Assembly (NCBI GenBank): GCA_002722515.1
Contig: PBMH01000045.1
Coordinates: forward strand, 1 to 38,229
Direction of reading: 5' to 3'
DNA from: Alphaproteobacteria bacterium
GTDB taxonomy: Bacteria > Pseudomonadota > Alphaproteobacteria > UBA6615
Length of the DNA: 38,229 nt
The notes under the pieces were generated by a model that worked only from the letters and a program-made list of their open reading frames with translations, did not search any database and was not told the origin of the DNA. Positions 33,990 to 38,229 of the stretch are shown one piece after another (the stretch's first letter is position 1; every line of letters starts with the position of its first letter). Position numbers and translations under genes: made by a program.

Positions 33990-34040
33990 GTTAGATTGCA
34001 AAATGTACAATATTTTGTTGTCTTAACTATATATTGTGGT
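33990..34040 (+). promoter_or_regulatory. AT-rich segment, possible promoter of ybjN-proC
   Basis: This is the most AT-rich run in the neighbourhood, with TTGCAAAATGTACAATATTTTG and AACTATATATTG. It lies 46-96 bases before the YbjN-like start, within the 235-bp gap after the UbiK-like gene. TATA-like hexamers are present, but no clear -35 box at the right spacing, so the call rests on composition and position. Confidence 0.25.
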
Positions 34041-34085
34041 TGTGGGGCGGTCGCGTTTAAGGCGCATTCAGGAGGTCTTTCCTTA

Positions 34086-34586
34086 ATGGGTAATTTGTCC
34101 CAAAGCGTCATCGATCAGACGATGCACCCCCTCGACCTGGTCGAGGAGATGGTTGCGATGCGTGACTGGGCGCAGGAGCGGCCACGGCGTGACGAATTGT
34201 TGGCGGAAATCGGCGGGCGCTGGTGTGACTATCATGCAGTGTTTAACTGGATCGACGAGATTGGTGCGTTGCAGCTTACCTTTGCATTTGATATGCGGAC
34301 GCCTAACGAGCGACGCGAAGCCTTGCATGAGCTTCTCGCCGTTCTGAACGAGCGGCTCGGCATAGGCCATTTTGATGTTGGTTCTCAAGACGGGCTGCCG
34401 GCGTATCGTCATGCCCTTTTGTTGCGGGGTGGGTCTGTTTCGGCTGAGCAGATTGAGGATATGGTTGACATTGCGCTATATGAACTGGACCGATTTTACC
34501 CGGCCTTCCAATATGTAGTGTGGGGAAAGCAGTCAGCGCATGCGGCCGTCAGCTCAATTATGTTCGACACTATCGGTGAGGCCTGA
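34086..34586 (+). CDS. YbjN domain-containing protein
   Basis: A 166-aa cytoplasmic protein of the YbjN type, a fold related to type III secretion chaperones. Recognisable parts are HPLDLVEEMVAMRDW near the N terminus, the ALQLTFAFDMRTPNERREALHELLAVLNERLGIGHFDV core and a final ALYELDRFYPAFQYVVWG helix. Function is unknown; YbjN of E. coli is linked to motility and stress regulation. The track start is extended; the ATG at 34086 with AGGAGG ten bases upstream is preferred. It lies 62 bp before proC. Confidence 0.85.
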   Translation: MGNLSQSVIDQTMHPLDLVEEMVAMRDWAQERPRRDELLAEIGGRWCDYHAVFNWIDEIGALQLTFAFDMRTPNERREALHELLAVLNERLGIGHFDVGSQDGLPAYRHALLLRGGSVSAEQIEDMVDIALYELDRFYPAFQYVVWGKQSAHAAVSSIMFDTIGEA

Positions 34587-34648
34587 TCGGGAAACGTTCC
34601 GGGCCGTTTGCGTGGGCTTCCAACTGCAAAAATCATAGGCGAAACGCC

Positions 34649-35455
34649 ATGACAAAATCCGAACAGATACTGCTCGTTGGCTGTGGCAAAATGGGCGGTG
34701 CCCTGATAGAGGGCTGGATCGGTCGCGGGGTGATGCCGTCGGCAATTTTTGTCATCGATCCGATGCAACCCGACGTGCCAACCGGAGTTTCAATCCGGGA
34801 CGGCTTCGAGGCTATCCCTTCCGCATTTGAGCCGACGGTGGTGGTGCTGGCAGTGAAACCACAGGTGATGGATAAGGTTCTCGTGCCCTATGCGGACGTT
34901 GTGCGTTCCGAGACGGTTTTCCTGTCAATCGCAGCCGGTCGCACCATCGCATCATTCGAGGCGATTCTTGGTGGGGATGCCAGGATTGTACGTGCCATGC
35001 CCAACACGCCCGCAGCGGTCGGTCGCGGGATAACTGTCCTCGCTGGCAATGCCAATGTGTCGGGCGCGCAGCGCGAAGCCTGCGAGTCCCTGATGGCTGC
35101 GGTAGGCAAAGTGGCGTGGATCGATGATGAGCGGCTGATCGATGCGGTAACGGGTGTGTCGGGTAGCGGTCCCGCATATGTGTTTCATTTGGTCGAAGCA
35201 ATGGCGGCTGCCGGTGTCACCGCCGGTCTTGCGCCTGCGCTCGCCATGCAGCTCGCGCGGGAGACCGTCGTAGGTGGAGGCGAGTTGCTCGGCCGAAGTG
35301 CGGAGCCGGCAGCGGCCCTGCGCGAGAATGTGACTAGCCCGGGTGGCACTACCGCCGCGGCGCTCGAGGTCCTCATGTCGGAGGACGGGCTGACGGAGCT
35401 CATGACCCGGGCGATCCTGCGTGCGACAGAGCGTTCGCGAGAACTTGCCGGATAG
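34649..35455 (+). CDS. proC: pyrroline-5-carboxylate reductase
   Basis: ProC reduces pyrroline-5-carboxylate to proline with NAD(P)H, the last step of proline synthesis. The dinucleotide site is ILLVGCGKMGGALIEGW (about 7-23), with VVLAVKPQ and RAMPNTPAAVGRG in the middle. The signature TGVSGSGPAYVFHLVEAMAAAGV (about 168-190) and LRENVTSPGGTTAAAL (about 229-244) form the dimeric active site. 268 aa is normal. It is the third gene of the plus-strand trio. Confidence 0.97.
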   Translation: MTKSEQILLVGCGKMGGALIEGWIGRGVMPSAIFVIDPMQPDVPTGVSIRDGFEAIPSAFEPTVVVLAVKPQVMDKVLVPYADVVRSETVFLSIAAGRTIASFEAILGGDARIVRAMPNTPAAVGRGITVLAGNANVSGAQREACESLMAAVGKVAWIDDERLIDAVTGVSGSGPAYVFHLVEAMAAAGVTAGLAPALAMQLARETVVGGGELLGRSAEPAAALRENVTSPGGTTAAALEVLMSEDGLTELMTRAILRATERSRELAG

Positions 35456-35602
35456 GTGGCTCGGGCATGAGTTGTTTGCCGTAGCAGATCTGTAGGTTCA
35501 TGCCGGAGATGCTTGTACTCGGATTTTCCAAGGCAGACGTACGGTGGTCCTGCTCAACTTTGATCATCATATGCTGAACGGTGAACGCCTGTTTTGGCCC
35601 GG

Positions 35603-36955
35603 TCAGATGGGAATCCGTATCATTACCCGCAGCCCGCCTGCCAGCGCCTTGCCCAGGCTGATTTCGCCGCCATGTCCGTGGACGATGTCCTGGGCGATCG
35701 AAAGGCCGAGGCCAGTACCGCCTGTTTCCACGTTGCGGGATTCATCGAGGCGGAAGAAGGGGCGGAATACTTCTTCGCGCATGTCTACGGGGATACCGGG
35801 ACCGTCATCGTCCACGATGATCTCTAGGACACTGCCGTTCCGACGCATTGTTAGCTCTATCTTCGTTGCATGCCGGGCTGCATTTTCTGCCAAGTTGGTC
35901 AGGCAACGCCGGATGGCGGCTCGAGCCAGCGGAAGCTCCACCGGCTCAAAAATCTTGAGCTGGATATCAGTGCCATTCCGGCGCGCGTTATGCACGACTT
36001 CCTCAAGCAGGGCGCCAGCATTCACCATCTGTCGTTCCTCGGTGCCCTCTCCGCGTGCGAAGTTCAGATAGCCCTCGATCATGCTCTCCATCGCGGCGAC
36101 GTCGGAGTTGAGTTCGTCTATTTCTGCGTTGCTGTTTAGCATCGCTAGCTGCAGCTTCATGCGCGTCAGCGGTGTGCGTAGGTCGTGACTCACGCCGGCC
36201 AGCATGTCGGTGCGTTGTTGAATCTGGCGTTCCAGGCGGTTACGCATTGCCATGAAGGCACTAGCTGCTTGGCGCACCTCGGTCGCTCCGGAAGGCTTAA
36301 AGTCGGGCGTATCACGACCCTTGCCGAAATTCTCTGCCGCAGTGGCGAGTCGGCGGATCGGGCTAACTTGGTTTCGCATGAACAGGGTAGCTACGCTGAA
36401 CAGGATTAGTGATGTCCCGACCATCCAGAAGATGAAGATCTTCGTGGTCGAACTGATCAAGCGTTCCTCGTTTGCTGAGACTTTGAGGACGCCCGTTGGC
36501 AGCTGAACGTCGATTAGAACGCGGTCGCGCTCACGGCTGGTATTGATCACAAAGGGTTGCTGAACGATTTCGCTAAGTGCTCGGGACAATGTGACCTCGA
36601 GGTTTCCCGATGGTTTGAATTGTGTATGTGCCAGTATGGCGCCTTGCTCATAGGTAAAGATCAGGTCGAGGGTGCGCCGCGCGAGTGCAAACAGTTCAGC
36701 CTGACCACCGCCGCCATCGGCCTCGTTGATTAGTTCTTGTACCATAGAGATGTCGCCCGCGAGCGCTGTTGCGCGGTGGCGGCTAACGTTCGACCAGTGT
36801 CGATCATAGAAGATTACCCCGCTCACGACCTGCAGCAGAACTAGCGGAACCACGATGATCAAGAGGGACCGCGCTAGCAGGCCGCGGGGCAGGGCTTGCT
36901 TGAGTGTCAGCCGCAAGAGGCGCGGTATATGGACGAACGTTTCTAGTCGAGCCAT
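35603..36955 (-). CDS. EnvZ-like sensor histidine kinase
   Basis: A 450-aa inner-membrane kinase of a two-component system. There are membrane helices at about 30-50 and 172-193 with a 120-residue periplasmic domain between, then a HAMP linker (about 194-245), the phospho-acceptor His257 in GVSHDLRTPLTRMKLQL, and the ATPase domain with NLAENAARHA (N box), DDDGPGIP (G1) and GGTGLGLSIAQDI (G2). The layout and short HisKA spacing match EnvZ-type osmosensors, but the signal is unknown. Its start overlaps the response regulator gene by 13 bp, so the pair is co-translated. Confidence 0.94.
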   Translation of the reverse strand: MARLETFVHIPRLLRLTLKQALPRGLLARSLLIIVVPLVLLQVVSGVIFYDRHWSNVSRHRATALAGDISMVQELINEADGGGGQAELFALARRTLDLIFTYEQGAILAHTQFKPSGNLEVTLSRALSEIVQQPFVINTSRERDRVLIDVQLPTGVLKVSANEERLISSTTKIFIFWMVGTSLILFSVATLFMRNQVSPIRRLATAAENFGKGRDTPDFKPSGATEVRQAASAFMAMRNRLERQIQQRTDMLAGVSHDLRTPLTRMKLQLAMLNSNAEIDELNSDVAAMESMIEGYLNFARGEGTEERQMVNAGALLEEVVHNARRNGTDIQLKIFEPVELPLARAAIRRCLTNLAENAARHATKIELTMRRNGSVLEIIVDDDGPGIPVDMREEVFRPFFRLDESRNVETGGTGLGLSIAQDIVHGHGGEISLGKALAGGLRVMIRIPI

Positions 36956-37623
36956 AGGACGTAACCTTGCCCCCGGATGGTCTGCAGGTATCGCGGGGTC
37001 CGTGGGTCAGGTTCGATCTTACGTCGGAGCCGTGTGACCTGCACGTCGACGGCGCGAGCACTGCCAGTGATACCGGTGCGTTCCCGCAGCATATCGCGGT
37101 TGACGGGTTCGCCCGCGCTGCCAGCCAGAACATCGAGTAGCCGGGCCTCGGCGGCTGTCAGTAGTACCACACCGTCCGGGCCGGTAAGTATTTGTCGCTG
37201 GGCGTCATAACTCTGCGGGCCAAACCGCAGCGCGGCCTTGTCGCGCTGAACCGTACGGGCGCGGCGCAGGACTGAGCGGATGCGCGCGACTAGTTCCCGT
37301 GGCTCGAACGGCTTGGTGAGATAGTCGTCTGCTCCACGTTCCAGCCCGTCGATCCGATTTTCGGGTTCGGCCATGGCTGTGAGCATGAGTATCGGCACCG
37401 TGTTGCTTTCGCGCAGGTCCCTGGTGAGTTCTAGCCCGCTCTCGCCGGGCATCATTACGTCCAGCACGAGTAGGTCAAACTGGAAGCCCTCTAGCTTTGC
37501 GCGCGCTTGGGCCGCACTGTCCGCTACCGTAACGCGGAACCCGCTCTCCATCAGAAATTTCTGCAGCAGGTCCCGGAGTCGACGGTCGTCGTCGACTACG
37601 AGGATATGCGGGCTGTCTTCCAT
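36943..37623 (-). CDS. OmpR-family response regulator
   Basis: A 226-aa DNA-binding regulator. The receiver domain (about 1-120) has the acidic pocket DDD at 11-13, the phosphorylated Asp55 in LLVLDVMMPG, the switch Thr in LMLTAMAE and the conserved Lys in YLTKPFEP. The C-terminal winged helix (about 130-225) has the OmpR/PhoB pattern VDVQVTRLRRKIEPDP and IRGQGYVL. It lies upstream of its kinase and after a MarR gene (38-bp gap). Targets are unknown; envelope or osmotic genes are a guess from the EnvZ/OmpR resemblance. Confidence 0.95.
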   Translation of the reverse strand: MEDSPHILVVDDDRRLRDLLQKFLMESGFRVTVADSAAQARAKLEGFQFDLLVLDVMMPGESGLELTRDLRESNTVPILMLTAMAEPENRIDGLERGADDYLTKPFEPRELVARIRSVLRRARTVQRDKAALRFGPQSYDAQRQILTGPDGVVLLTAAEARLLDVLAGSAGEPVNRDMLRERTGITGSARAVDVQVTRLRRKIEPDPRTPRYLQTIRGQGYVLWLD

Positions 37624-37661
37624 AGTGCTCGATCTTATCGCCGTTCCGTCCGCGCCCGTGT

Positions 37662-38216
37662 CTACAGGCGGTGGCGGGTTGTGGGACGCACCCGGGCGCG
37701 ATCCTCGGGGTTAATGATGCTGGTCAGCACGCGACGGAACCCCTCGACAGCCTCCTCTCCTGCTTCGCAGTATGCGCGGATAAACCGATCCATTTGGGTT
37801 GAGGTGAGGGCATGCTCTAGGGCTTTACCTTTGTTCGATAGCGTCAGTTGCTTCCGGCGCCGGTCCGAGGGGTCCGGACGCTGGCCGATGAACCCATCAT
37901 TGATGAGCTTACCGAGGACCCGCGAAAGGCTCTGTTTTGTGATTCGCAGGATGTTAAGAAGCTCGGTCACGGTGATTCCGGGGTTACAACCGACGAAGTA
38001 GATGACCCGATGATGGGCTCGTCCAAGAGCGTATTTCTCAAGGATTGCATCTGGTTCACCAGTGAAATCCCGGTAGGCATAAAACATAAGCTCGATACCT
38101 TGGCGCAGGTCCTCCTCGCGCAGCAGCCAGGTCGCCAACCGGTCGCCCCACTCCAGGATCTTCCCGCCGGGCACCAGTGGCCGCTGGTTGTCGCGGGCCA
38201 CGCAGGCGCCGAGCAC
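37662..38216 (-). CDS. MarR-family transcriptional regulator, start uncertain, frame open to window edge
   Basis: The winged-helix DNA-binding core is clear: HHRVIYFVGCNPGITVTELLNILRITKQSLSRVLGKLINDGFIGQRPDPSDRRRKQLTLSNKG. MarR proteins act as dimers whose DNA binding is altered by small ligands or redox; the ligand is unknown. The family-like part begins near LREEDLRQGIELMFYAYRDF. The frame upstream of that has no stop as far as base 38229, so the true start could be the GTG at 38216, the TTG at 38138, the ATG at 38087, or beyond the window. Codon use changes sharply at about 38102 (see findings). It precedes the response regulator and kinase genes in the same direction. Confidence 0.85.
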   Translation of the reverse strand: MLGACVARDNQRPLVPGGKILEWGDRLATWLLREEDLRQGIELMFYAYRDFTGEPDAILEKYALGRAHHRVIYFVGCNPGITVTELLNILRITKQSLSRVLGKLINDGFIGQRPDPSDRRRKQLTLSNKGKALEHALTSTQMDRFIRAYCEAGEEAVEGFRRVLTSIINPEDRARVRPTTRHRL

Positions 38217-38229
38217 CAGCGCGGAGAAC

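Noticed and set aside
1-38229. CRISPR array, IS element, prophage, toxin-antitoxin, defence or biosynthetic island
   Set aside because: No spaced direct-repeat series, transposase, integrase, phage or defence-type domain was seen in any frame; nearly all genes are core metabolism.

Overview
The window is a stretch of core chromosome from an alphaproteobacterium, most likely Rhodospirillales-like and probably an uncultured or metagenome-assembled lineage. The evidence is the gene families and their neighbourhoods: a three-gene bc1 operon (Rieske, cytochrome b, cytochrome c1), the block UDG / ETF-QO / TPR protein / ispE, the run hldD-lgt-midA-pgeF-lipoprotein-prs-rplY-pth-ychF, the trio UbiK-like / YbjN-like / proC, and the block DUF1285 / Nudix / CCA-adding enzyme. 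Placement below class is inference. I see no IS element, integrase, phage gene, CRISPR array or rRNA. One tRNA-Gln(UUG) is present.

Layout. Positions 20-6388 (minus strand) read from high to low coordinate as a family-4-like uracil-DNA glycosylase, a secreted lytic transglycosylase, moaB, an APH/choline-kinase-fold protein, a CPA2 antiporter without a cytosolic RCK domain, and rnhB. Positions 6536-10993 (plus) hold ETF-QO, a secreted TPR protein and ispE. A 504-bp non-coding stretch with nested inverted repeats follows, then gmd and tRNA-Gln. A ChaC-type cyclotransferase lies on the minus strand. Positions 13703-16346 (plus) carry DUF1285, CoA pyrophosphatase and the CCA-adding enzyme. Positions 16400-18427 (minus) carry trmL and hemF (ATGA-coupled) and a secreted protein of unknown function. 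Positions 18715-21364 (plus) are petABC, closed by a strong intrinsic terminator. A BKACE-family enzyme, mtnP and a two-domain VOC protein follow on the plus strand and meet a dienelactone hydrolase-like gene head-on.

Positions 25016-33413 (minus) form a long co-directional housekeeping run: ychF, pth, rplY, prs, a duplicated-domain lipoprotein, pgeF, midA, lgt and hldD. Positions 33536-35455 (plus) hold the UbiK-like gene, a YbjN-like gene and proC. Positions 35603-38216 (minus) hold an EnvZ/OmpR-type pair preceded by a MarR regulator that runs to the window edge.

How the genes work together: ETF-QO delivers electrons to ubiquinone and petABC oxidises the quinol, while the UbiK-like protein probably assists quinone synthesis. 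hemF supplies haem, and MidA is the bacterial relative of a complex I assembly factor. ispE feeds isoprenoids, including the quinone tail. hldD, gmd, lgt and the transglycosylase serve the envelope. rplY, pth, ychF, cca, trmL and tRNA-Gln serve translation.

I found no convincing undescribed multi-gene system. The most useful leads are the internally duplicated lipoprotein, the uracil-DNA glycosylase that keeps only two of four Fe-S cysteines, the BKACE/mtnP/VOC group behind petABC, the structured ispE-gmd intergenic region, a small ORF coupled to chaC, and a very sharp GC step inside the MarR frame at the right edge that may mark an assembly chimera.
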